The notes under the pieces: generated by a model
The model's database searches: none
What the model was told of the DNA's origin: nothing
The model's input: only the letters and a program-made list of their open reading frames with translations
Position numbers and translations under genes: made by a program
Shown here: positions 56,862-64,000 of the stretch, piece after piece
How positions within the stretch are numbered: position 1 is the stretch's first letter
How the letters are laid out: each line of letters begins with the position of its first letter
Source of the DNA: Herbaspirillum rhizosphaerae_A
Lineage (GTDB): Bacteria > Pseudomonadota > Gammaproteobacteria > Burkholderiales > Burkholderiaceae_D
Direction of reading: 5' to 3'
Assembly: GCF_046025915.1 (NCBI RefSeq)
Contig: NZ_JAQQFR010000002.1
Coordinates: 1-64,000 of the forward strand
DNA: 64,000 nucleotides

Positions 56862-58661
56862 ATGAACAATATCCGTAATTTCTCGATCATTGCCCACATT
56901 GACCACGGCAAATCCACGCTTGCTGATCGCATCATTCAGCTCTGCGGCGGCCTCTCCAATCGTGAGATGGAAGCTCAGGTGCTTGACTCGATGGACATCG
57001 AACGCGAACGTGGCATCACGATCAAAGCGCAAACCGCTGCGTTGCAGTACAAGGCGCTTGACGGCAATATCTACAATCTCAATCTGATTGATACGCCGGG
57101 CCACGTCGACTTCAGCTATGAAGTCAGCCGCTCGCTGTCCGCCTGCGAAGGCGCGTTGCTGGTTGTGGACGCATCCCAAGGGGTGGAAGCGCAGACGGTC
57201 GCCAATTGCTACACCGCGCTGGAGTTGGGTGTTGAGGTTGTGCCGGTTCTGAACAAGATCGACTTGCCGTCCGCTGATCCTGACAACGCCAAGAGCGAGA
57301 TTGAAGAAGTCATCGGTATCGACGCCTCCGACGCGACGCCATGCTCGGCCAAAACCGGCTTGGGCGTGCAAGACGTCATCGAGGCCTTGATTGCCAAGGT
57401 GCCGTCTCCAAAAGGTGACCCCAATGCACCGCTGCAGGCGCTGATCATCGACTCCTGGTTCGATAACTACGTCGGTGTGGTCATGCTGGTGCGTATCGTC
57501 AACGGCACCTTGCGTCCGAAGGAAAAGATTTTCCTAATGGCGACAGAGTCTACCCACCTGACTGAAAGCATCGGCGTCTTTACGCCCAAGTCGCAATCGC
57601 GCGAGACGCTTTCCGCAGGGCAGGTCGGTTTCATCATTGCCGGCATCAAGGAATTGAAAGCAGCCAAGGTTGGTGACACCGTCACGCTGGCGGCGAACAA
57701 GGCTGCCGAACCGCTGCCGGGATTCAAGGAAGTCCAGCCGCAGGTGTTTGCCGGCCTGTTCCCGGTGGAAGCGAATCAATACGACGCCTTGCGTGACTCG
57801 CTTGAAAAACTCAAGCTCAACGATGCAGCGCTGCAATACGAACCTGAAGTTTCGCAAGCGCTGGGCTTCGGCTTCCGCTGCGGCTTCCTCGGTTTGCTGC
57901 ACATGGAAATCGTGCAGGAACGTCTTGAGCGCGAATTCGACATGGACCTGATCACGACTGCGCCGACCGTGGTGTATGAAGTCGTGATGCGCGATGGCGA
58001 AGGCACCATCCTGATGGTCGACAATCCGTCGAAGATGCCGGAGCCGTCGCGGATTGAAGAAGTGCGCGAGCCTATCGTCACCGTCAATCTGTACATGCCG
58101 CAGGAATACGTCGGCTCGGTCATCACGCTGTGTACACAAAAGCGTGGCGTGCAGATCAACATGAGTTATCACGGCAAACAGGTGCAACTGACCTACGAAA
58201 TGCCGATGGCTGAAATCGTGCTCGACTTCTTCGATCGTCTGAAGTCGACCTCGCGCGGTTATGCGTCGATGGACTACGAATTCAAGGAATACCGATCGGC
58301 AGATGTGGTCAAGGTCGACATGCTGATCAACAGCGAAAAGGTCGATGCGCTGGCGATTATTGTCCACCGCGCCAACAGCCAATTCCGCGGCCGTGCAGTG
58401 GCCGCCAAGATGCGTGAACTGATCCCGCGTCAGATGTTCGACGTGGCGATTCAGGCCGCCATCGGCGCCACGATCATCTCGCGTGAAAACGTCAAGGCCT
58501 TGCGTAAGAACGTGCTGGCCAAGTGCTACGGCGGCGACATCAGCCGTAAGCGCAAGCTGCTCGAAAAGCAAAAAGCCGGCAAGAAGCGCATGAAGCAAGT
58601 CGGCTCGGTGGAGATTCCGCAGGAAGCGTTCCTGGCAATTTTACAAGTGGATGAAAAATGA
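56862..58661 (+). CDS. lepA: Elongation factor 4 (LepA)
   Basis: A 599-residue translation GTPase that back-translocates or assists ribosomes. G1 AHIDHGKSTLADR, G3 DTPGHVDFSYEV, G4 NKIDLPSADP and the LepA C-terminus AKCYGGDISRKRKLLEKQKA. The ATG has no clear ribosome-binding site. Overlaps lepB by four bases (ATGA). Confidence 0.97.
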   Translation: MNNIRNFSIIAHIDHGKSTLADRIIQLCGGLSNREMEAQVLDSMDIERERGITIKAQTAALQYKALDGNIYNLNLIDTPGHVDFSYEVSRSLSACEGALLVVDASQGVEAQTVANCYTALELGVEVVPVLNKIDLPSADPDNAKSEIEEVIGIDASDATPCSAKTGLGVQDVIEALIAKVPSPKGDPNAPLQALIIDSWFDNYVGVVMLVRIVNGTLRPKEKIFLMATESTHLTESIGVFTPKSQSRETLSAGQVGFIIAGIKELKAAKVGDTVTLAANKAAEPLPGFKEVQPQVFAGLFPVEANQYDALRDSLEKLKLNDAALQYEPEVSQALGFGFRCGFLGLLHMEIVQERLEREFDMDLITTAPTVVYEVVMRDGEGTILMVDNPSKMPEPSRIEEVREPIVTVNLYMPQEYVGSVITLCTQKRGVQINMSYHGKQVQLTYEMPMAEIVLDFFDRLKSTSRGYASMDYEFKEYRSADVVKVDMLINSEKVDALAIIVHRANSQFRGRAVAAKMRELIPRQMFDVAIQAAIGATIISRENVKALRKNVLAKCYGGDISRKRKLLEKQKAGKKRMKQVGSVEIPQEAFLAILQVDEK

Positions 58662-59569
58662 ACTTGCAGTCCCTCTTAGGTAACTTCGCGCTGATTCTGT
58701 TTGTGCTGATGATCGTGACCGGAGTGATCTGGTTTCTTGATGTGTTCTTCTGGTCCAAGCAGCGTCGCGCCAAAGCAGACGCAGCATTGGCAGAGTTCGA
58801 TGCGCGTATCGCCAAGCTGAGCGGTGAGGGCATAAAGAGCGATACCAATGGGCGTGCGGCGCTTGAAGCAAGCTTGTTGCGTCAGCCGATCTGGATTGAA
58901 TACTCGGGAAGCTTTTTTCCGGTCATCGCGCTGGTGTTTTTCCTGCGCTCGTTTCTGTATGAGCCGTTCAAGATTCCATCGAGCTCGATGGTGCCGACGC
59001 TGCAGGTCGGTGATCTGATTCTGGTGAACAAATATACCTACGGTATTCGCCTGCCGATCATTAACAAAAAAATCATCAATGTGAATAATCCGCAGCGCGG
59101 CGACGTCATGGTCTTTAAGTATCCTGAAGATACGTCAGTTGACTACATCAAGCGTGTTGTAGGCGTGCCAGGTGATAAAATAGTCTATAAAAACAAGCGC
59201 CTAACGGTAAATGGTAAAGAAGTTTCTTACAAGCCATTGCCAGATTATCTGGATGATGGGAATCTGACGTACTATAAGCAATGGCAAGAAACGCTGACTG
59301 GCGTTGAGCACAACATACTGACCGACGAGCGGGCTCCGAATTTTGTGCCTGATCCGCATCAGTATCCAATGAGAGACCTGTGCTCTTACAACGCCGAAGG
59401 CTTTGCCTGCACGGTACCGACCGGTCAGTACTTCATGATGGGCGACAACCGCGACAACAGCCTGGACAGCCGCTATTGGGGCTTTGTCCCGGATGAAAAC
59501 ATTGTCGGAAAAGCATTCTTTGTCTGGATGAATCTGGGTAATTTGAAGCGTATTGGCAGTTTTCATTAA
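58658..59569 (+). CDS. lepB: Signal peptidase I
   Basis: A 303-residue inner-membrane protease that removes signal peptides. Two membrane helices (about 9-30 and 85-100). Catalytic Ser110 in PSSSMVPTLQVGD and Lys165 in DYIKRVVGVPGD. The late box GDNRDNSLDSRYWGFVP is intact. Starts inside the lepA stop, so translational coupling is likely. Confidence 0.97.
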   Translation: MNLQSLLGNFALILFVLMIVTGVIWFLDVFFWSKQRRAKADAALAEFDARIAKLSGEGIKSDTNGRAALEASLLRQPIWIEYSGSFFPVIALVFFLRSFLYEPFKIPSSSMVPTLQVGDLILVNKYTYGIRLPIINKKIINVNNPQRGDVMVFKYPEDTSVDYIKRVVGVPGDKIVYKNKRLTVNGKEVSYKPLPDYLDDGNLTYYKQWQETLTGVEHNILTDERAPNFVPDPHQYPMRDLCSYNAEGFACTVPTGQYFMMGDNRDNSLDSRYWGFVPDENIVGKAFFVWMNLGNLKRIGSFH

Positions 59570-59652
59570 GTTTCTGTCAGGCATCATCTTTTTGGAGCAG
59601 GGGAGAAAAAACCTTTTTCAGGTATTTTTTCAGTCCAGGAAAATCCTACTGT

Positions 59653-59693
59653 CAGCCGACCATGGCGTCTGGTAACGATACCGTGGTTGGTTG
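59653..59693 (+). promoter_or_regulatory. Long hairpin in the rnc leader
   Basis: CAGCCGACCATGG (59653-59665) pairs with CCGTGGTTGGTTG (59681-59693) over 13 consecutive positions, three of them G-U, and an inner CGT/ACG pairing. It lies about 100 bases before the rnc ATG. In E. coli RNase III cuts a hairpin in its own leader (rncO); this could be the same type of autoregulatory site. Confidence 0.5.
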
Positions 59694-59791
59694 CAGATAA
59701 CGGGCCGGGTGGCCTGAGAGGTCGATCGAATGCGTTGCGGGCAAACAGCCGGGCGCATCCGGGTTTGGACTTCTAAGCGACGGATGAATAA

Positions 59792-60835
59792 ATGGATCCA
59801 TTAGTATTGCAAAATCGGCTGGGGCACACTTTCAAGGACGCTACGTTATTGCAGCAGGCCTTGACACATCGTAGCCATAGCAGCTTGCATAACGAACGCC
59901 TGGAATTCCTTGGCGACTCGATTCTTAACTGTGTCGTCGCCTCTCTTTTGTTTGACCGCTACAGCAAGATCGACGAAGGCGATTTGTCGCGCCTGCGCGC
60001 CAATCTGGTCAAACAGCAATCCCTTTACGAAATCGCCCAGCGCCTTGATTTGTCGCAGTTCCTGCGACTCGGCGAAGGTGAGTTGAAGTCCGGCGGGTTC
60101 CGTCGCCCGTCCATTCTGGCGGACACGCTGGAAGCCCTGTTCGGCGCCATTTTTCTGGATGCTGGATTCAATGCTGCGCGCGACGTGATTCGCTCGCTGT
60201 ATATCCCGATTCTCGATACGGTTGATCCCAAGACACTGGGCAAAGACGCGAAGACCTTGCTGCAAGAATATCTGCAAGGGAAGAAGATCCCCTTGCCGCA
60301 ATACAACGTGGTTGCCACGCACGGTGCGGCGCATAATCAGGAATTCGAAATCGAATGCCTGGTGCCCAAGCTGGAGATTCAGGTTTTCGGCACTGGTGGT
60401 AGCCGTCGCGCAGGCGAGCAGGCCGCAGCCAAACTGGCATTGGAAGCGGTGCAAGCCGCAATGGTTAAGGCGCCTGCGTCGGCACGCAAGCCGCGTACAC
60501 GGACGACACAGCTTAAATTGGCAGGTATTGCGACGATACAGCCTGATGCTCCGAACGAGGAGCTGCCATTGCTGGCGGAGCAGGTTGCGACTAAAGTGGA
60601 AAATAAGGTGGAAAAGCCTGTCTCCATCAAAGCGGCCAAGTCCGACGCCGCAAAAGGCGACGCCAAAGCGGACAACAAAGTTGATAACAAAGCCGACAGC
60701 AAAGCAGAAACAAAGAACGACAAGGGTGACAGCAGGAGCGACAACAAAGCGCAACTGACTGCCACCGATTTGAACGAAAACCGAAGCGAGGCCGTGGCCT
60801 CTGCACCACCCGTTACACAAAGTAAAACCGCATGA
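59792..60835 (+). CDS. rnc: Ribonuclease III
   Basis: A 347-residue double-stranded RNA endonuclease, longer than the about 226-residue standard. Catalytic motif NERLEFLGDSILN, then a dsRNA-binding domain (about 155-225, DAKTLLQEYLQGKKIPLPQY). The last 120 residues are a low-complexity Lys/Asp/Asn/Ala tail with short repeats (DNKVDNKADSK). Stop overlaps the era start by four bases. It should process rRNA and certain mRNAs. Confidence 0.95.
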   Translation: MDPLVLQNRLGHTFKDATLLQQALTHRSHSSLHNERLEFLGDSILNCVVASLLFDRYSKIDEGDLSRLRANLVKQQSLYEIAQRLDLSQFLRLGEGELKSGGFRRPSILADTLEALFGAIFLDAGFNAARDVIRSLYIPILDTVDPKTLGKDAKTLLQEYLQGKKIPLPQYNVVATHGAAHNQEFEIECLVPKLEIQVFGTGGSRRAGEQAAAKLALEAVQAAMVKAPASARKPRTRTTQLKLAGIATIQPDAPNEELPLLAEQVATKVENKVEKPVSIKAAKSDAAKGDAKADNKVDNKADSKAETKNDKGDSRSDNKAQLTATDLNENRSEAVASAPPVTQSKTA

Positions 60836-61746
60836 CAGACACTACAGCTCCTTCCGACGCATCGAACGATTACCGATGCGGATACATCGCCATTGTCGGT
60901 CGCCCGAACGTCGGCAAATCGACATTGATGAATGTGCTGGTTGGCGCCAAAGTCAGCATCACTTCACGCAAGGCGCAAACCACGCGCCATCGCATCACCG
61001 GCATCCAGACGATCGAAAACACTCAGTATGTCTATATCGACACGCCGGGTTTCCAGACACGCCACAGCAATGCCCTGAACAAGACACTCAACCGCACTGT
61101 TACGACAACGCTGACCGCGGTTGATGTGATTTTGTATGTGATCGAAGCCGGTACCTTCGGCCCGGCCGACAAGCAGGTGATGGCGCTGCTGCCGGCCAAC
61201 GTGCCGTGCATTCTGGTGATGAACAAGTCCGACCGCAGCAAGGACAAATCGGTGCTGATGCCGTTCGCACAAGAAGTCGCTTCACAGCACAATTTTGTAG
61301 CGGTCGTTCCGGTCTCGGCGAAGCAACGTTTCCAGCTGGATCACTTGCAGGAAGAGATCCGCAAGCTGCTGCCGAATAATCCGCCGATGTTTGGCGAAGA
61401 CGACATCACCGACCGCAGCGAGAAATTCCTGGCTTCGGAAATCGTCCGCGAAAAAGTCTTCCGTTTTGTCGGTGAAGAACTGCCATACACCAGCACCGTT
61501 CTGATCGAAAAGTTTGAGCAGGAAGGTGATCTTCGCCGCGTCTTCGCCGCCATTCTGGTGGAGCGCGACGGGCACAAAGCCATGGTGATCGGCAACAAGG
61601 GCGCGCGCCTGAAAGAAATCTCGACGCAGGCGCGTCTGGACATGGAACGCCTGTTCGGCGGTCCGGTTTATCTCGAAATCTGGGTCAAGGTCAAATCCGG
61701 CTGGGCTGATAATGAAGCCGGGTTACGTGCTTACGGCTACGAATAG
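60832..61746 (+). CDS. era: GTPase Era
   Basis: A 304-residue GTPase for 16S rRNA maturation. G1 GRPNVGKST, G3 DTPGFQ, G4 MNKSD and a C-terminal KH domain (VERDGHKAMVIGNKGARLKE). It overlaps rnc by four bases and lies 14 bases before recO. Confidence 0.97.
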   Translation: MTDTTAPSDASNDYRCGYIAIVGRPNVGKSTLMNVLVGAKVSITSRKAQTTRHRITGIQTIENTQYVYIDTPGFQTRHSNALNKTLNRTVTTTLTAVDVILYVIEAGTFGPADKQVMALLPANVPCILVMNKSDRSKDKSVLMPFAQEVASQHNFVAVVPVSAKQRFQLDHLQEEIRKLLPNNPPMFGEDDITDRSEKFLASEIVREKVFRFVGEELPYTSTVLIEKFEQEGDLRRVFAAILVERDGHKAMVIGNKGARLKEISTQARLDMERLFGGPVYLEIWVKVKSGWADNEAGLRAYGYE

Positions 61747-61760
61747 AACTTATACATTTT

Positions 61761-62636
61761 ATGGCTGAGATCATCGCCGATACTGCAGTTGGTCAGACAC
61801 TCGATGCAGAAGCACTGAGCGCTGCGGCGACGCAGTCTGCGCTGGACAACGCCAAGAATACAGCCGCACCCAGACGCAGCACGCGCGCATCGGCAACGCC
61901 GCGCCGTGCCAAGGTGCCGGAAAAAGAAACCCGCATCCAGGCTCAGCCGGGATTTGTGCTGCACAGCTACCCCTACAAAGAAACCAGCCTGATCGTCGAC
62001 GTGTTTTCGCGCGATCACGGTCGAGTTGCACTGGTCGCGAAAGGCGCCAAGCGCCCGCATTCCGCATTGCGTGGCGTGTTGCAGACCTTTCAACCTTTGT
62101 CGGTCAGCTGGGCCGGCAAGTCCGAAGTACGTACCCTGACCATCGCTGAATGGGTCGGCGGCATGCTGCCGCTGGAAAAATCCGCCTTGCTGTGCGGCTT
62201 CTATCTCAATGAATTACTCGTCAAATTGCTCGCGCGTGATGATGCGCATCCGGCACTGTTCGATCATTACGTATCGACGCTGAATCAGCTCGCACATGGC
62301 GAGTCCGCTCCCATCGTGCTACGCAAATTTGAGCGTGCCTTGCTCAAGGAAACCGGCGTTGCCGGCGACTGGACCAGGTGTGTCACCAACGGTAAAACGG
62401 TTGAGCCGGAAGAGACATATGTCGTCGATCCGGAGCAGGGCGTGCGCTTCCCGCGCTTGTCTGATGCCTGGCCCAAAGTCTCCGGCAAGACCTTGCTCGA
62501 TATGGAGAAGGAAGACTACAGCGACCTCAACACGCAGACGCAGAGCAAATTCCTGATGCGCTCGCTGTTGTCGCATCATCTCGGCGGCGCGCAATTGAAT
62601 ACGCGACAGATTCTGATCGATCTGACGCAACTCTGA
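61761..62636 (+). CDS. recO: DNA repair protein RecO
   Basis: A 291-residue protein that loads RecA with RecR and RecF. The core begins at about residue 62 (QAQPGFVLHSYPYKETSLIV) and includes KGAKRPHSALRGVLQTF. Preceding it is a 60-residue Ala/Arg/Thr-rich extension that most RecO proteins lack. No zinc cysteines are seen in the C-terminal half, which differs from the Deinococcus/Bacillus form. Confidence 0.93.
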   Translation: MAEIIADTAVGQTLDAEALSAAATQSALDNAKNTAAPRRSTRASATPRRAKVPEKETRIQAQPGFVLHSYPYKETSLIVDVFSRDHGRVALVAKGAKRPHSALRGVLQTFQPLSVSWAGKSEVRTLTIAEWVGGMLPLEKSALLCGFYLNELLVKLLARDDAHPALFDHYVSTLNQLAHGESAPIVLRKFERALLKETGVAGDWTRCVTNGKTVEPEETYVVDPEQGVRFPRLSDAWPKVSGKTLLDMEKEDYSDLNTQTQSKFLMRSLLSHHLGGAQLNTRQILIDLTQL

Positions 62637-62651
62637 GCCCCCGGGAACAAC

Positions 62652-63920
62652 GTGTTTAAAGATTTTTCCTGGTCGGGTATGGCGGCAGGTTTTGTCGCTG
62701 TGCTCATCGGTTTCACCAGTTCCGCCGCGATCATCTTCCAGGCAGCCGCCGCTGCGGGTGCAACTCCAACCCAGATCAGTTCGTGGATCTTTGCGCTCGG
62801 TCTGGGCATGGGCGTGACTTGCATCGGACTTTCCCTCTACTACCGTACACCTGTCGTCACGGCCTGGTCCACACCCGGAGCCGCCTTGCTGATCACCGGG
62901 CTGGCAGGCCTCTCGATGCCGCAGGCAATCGGCGTGTTCATGTTTTCGGCGGTGCTGGTCACCATTTGCGGCATCACCGGCTTGTTCGCACGCGCCATGA
63001 ACCGCATTCCGATCTCAATCGCGGCAGCGATGCTGGCCGGTATTCTGGCGCGCTTCGGTATGGACGTCTTCGTCGCCATGAAGCTGGAGTTTGCGCTGGT
63101 GCTGCTCATGTTTGCGGTGTATCTGATCGCCAAGCGCCTCTTGCCGCGTTACGCCATCATCATCGTGCTGATCCTTGGCACCGTCTTTGCGAGCACGCGG
63201 GGACTGTTGAAGTTCGAGACCTTCCACGTGGCCCTTGCCACGCCGGAGTTCGTCATGCCTGAATTTGCCTGGACCAGCCTGCTCGGCGTCGGCATTCCGC
63301 TTTTTGTCGTGACCATGGCTTCGCAGAATGCTCCCGGCGTGGCGATCATGCGCGCCTCCGGCTACAACACACCGGTATCGCCATTGATGACCTGGACGGG
63401 CCTGACAACCCTTGTGCTGGCGCCTTTCGGCTGCTTCTCGATTTGTCTGGCGGCGATTACTGCCGCCATCTGCATGGGCAAGGAAGCGCATGAGGATGCC
63501 ACCAAGCGCTACATGGCAAGCGTGGCCGCCGGCGTCTTTTACCTGGTGGCCGGCATCTTCGGTGCGACGGTCGTGGCGCTGTTCTCCGCGTTTCCCAAGG
63601 CGCTGATCATGGCGATTGCCGGATTGGCCCTGTTCGGCACCATCGCCAACGGCCTCACTGTCGCCATGTCCAATGAAAAACAGCGCGAGGCCGCGTTGAT
63701 CACTTTTCTGGTCACAGCATCGGGCGTTTCTCTATTCGGTATCGGCACTGCATTCTGGGGACTGGTCGCAGGCGGTCTCGCCATGCTGGTGTTCAACTGG
63801 CAATGGAAAAGTACGCCGTCCTCAAATCCCTTTACACAAGCGACGCCGGAAGCAATGCACGATAAAATTCCAGCCTCGTCTTCACAATCACCTCACAGCG
63901 CACAGCGAAAATTGTCATGA
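62652..63920 (+). CDS. BenE family benzoate/H+ symporter-like transporter
   Basis: A 422-residue inner-membrane protein with about twelve helices. The start GFVAVLIGFTSSAAIIFQAA, the TPVVTAWSTPGAALL segment and the late AFPKALIMAIAGLALFGTI follow the BenE family of aromatic-acid/proton symporters. GTG start at 62652, 15 bases after recO. Its stop overlaps the pdxJ start by four bases, so it is inside the era-recO-pdxJ operon. Substrate uncertain. Confidence 0.88.
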   Translation: MFKDFSWSGMAAGFVAVLIGFTSSAAIIFQAAAAAGATPTQISSWIFALGLGMGVTCIGLSLYYRTPVVTAWSTPGAALLITGLAGLSMPQAIGVFMFSAVLVTICGITGLFARAMNRIPISIAAAMLAGILARFGMDVFVAMKLEFALVLLMFAVYLIAKRLLPRYAIIIVLILGTVFASTRGLLKFETFHVALATPEFVMPEFAWTSLLGVGIPLFVVTMASQNAPGVAIMRASGYNTPVSPLMTWTGLTTLVLAPFGCFSICLAAITAAICMGKEAHEDATKRYMASVAAGVFYLVAGIFGATVVALFSAFPKALIMAIAGLALFGTIANGLTVAMSNEKQREAALITFLVTASGVSLFGIGTAFWGLVAGGLAMLVFNWQWKSTPSSNPFTQATPEAMHDKIPASSSQSPHSAQRKLS

Positions 63921-64000
63921 GTTTCTTGAACCCTGTCGGTCCGGCCATCGAGCTGGGCATCAATATCGATCACGTCGCGACCCTGCGCAATGCGCGTGGC
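63917..64000 (+). CDS. pdxJ: Pyridoxine 5'-phosphate synthase (partial)
   Basis: The first 28 residues, MSFLNPVGPAIELGINIDHV through ATLRNARG, with the family segment NIDHVATLRNARG. The gene is cut by the window end. It makes pyridoxine phosphate in vitamin B6 synthesis. Start overlaps the BenE-like gene by four bases. Confidence 0.93.
   Translation, partial: MSFLNPVGPAIELGINIDHVATLRNARG

Overview
The window looks like chromosomal housekeeping DNA of a betaproteobacterium, most likely of the Oxalobacteraceae (Herbaspirillum/Collimonas/Herminiimonas type). The reasons are the GC-rich coding style and two conserved gene strings: hemC-hemD-hemX-hemY next to ppc, and yceD-rpmF-plsX-fabH-fabD-fabG-acpP-fabF followed by rpoE-rseA-rseB-mucD-lepA-lepB-rnc-era-recO-pdxJ. 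The genus is inferred from gene order and protein character, not from a search. I see no prophage, insertion sequence, CRISPR array or rRNA. The only RNA gene I can defend is a tRNA-Ser(CGA).

Layout. Positions 1-0.8 kb are AT-richer than the rest and hold the tail of an MFS transporter and a GNAT acetyltransferase. 0.9-5.6 kb (minus) is a branched-chain amino-acid ABC transporter: livK first, then a terminator, then livH-livM-livG-livF. 6-14.5 kb holds argH, an HDOD protein, a second GNAT enzyme, a secreted hydrolase, an EamA transporter and ppc. 14.6-18.8 kb is the heme operon hemC-hemD-hemX-hemY, followed by ppa and a FemAB-like protein. 20.8-25.3 kb carries nadE, glnB with a co-oriented orphan periplasmic binding protein, and a SplB-like radical SAM protein behind a textbook LexA box. 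25.4-27.4 kb is a divergent aldo/keto reductase and LysR pair with a perfect inverted repeat between them. 27.4-36.8 kb is mixed housekeeping: smr, an I78 inhibitor-like lipoprotein, trxB, ftsK, lolA, fdxA, rarA, a membrane protein and serS. 36.9-41.2 kb holds two c-di-GMP proteins on either side of tRNA-Ser. 41.2-44.4 kb is a small accessory stretch: a MarR regulator, an HPP-CBS membrane protein, a 40-residue lipoprotein, a DUF1289 protein and an isochorismatase-like lipoprotein. 44.5-51.6 kb is maf plus the fatty-acid synthesis cluster. 51.7-56.6 kb is the sigma-E envelope stress operon with its protease. 56.9-64 kb is lepA-lepB-rnc-era-recO, then a BenE transporter and the start of pdxJ.

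How genes work together. The fab cluster makes acyl chains on AcpP and feeds PlsX. RpoE, RseA, RseB and MucD form the sensing and proteolysis circuit for envelope damage. LepA, LepB, RNase III, Era and RecO combine translation, secretion, RNA processing and repair. Several start codons are TTG or GTG (hemC, hemD, fabG, fabF, rpoE, benE), so I placed starts from ribosome-binding sites and homology rather than from the longest reading frame.

I did not find a clearly new multi-gene system. The most interesting leads are the LexA-box-controlled SplB-like radical SAM gene, a catalytic-cysteine-less isochorismatase lipoprotein, a long hairpin in the rnc leader, a terminator placed just ahead of lepA, and the replacement of amtB by a binding protein next to glnB.
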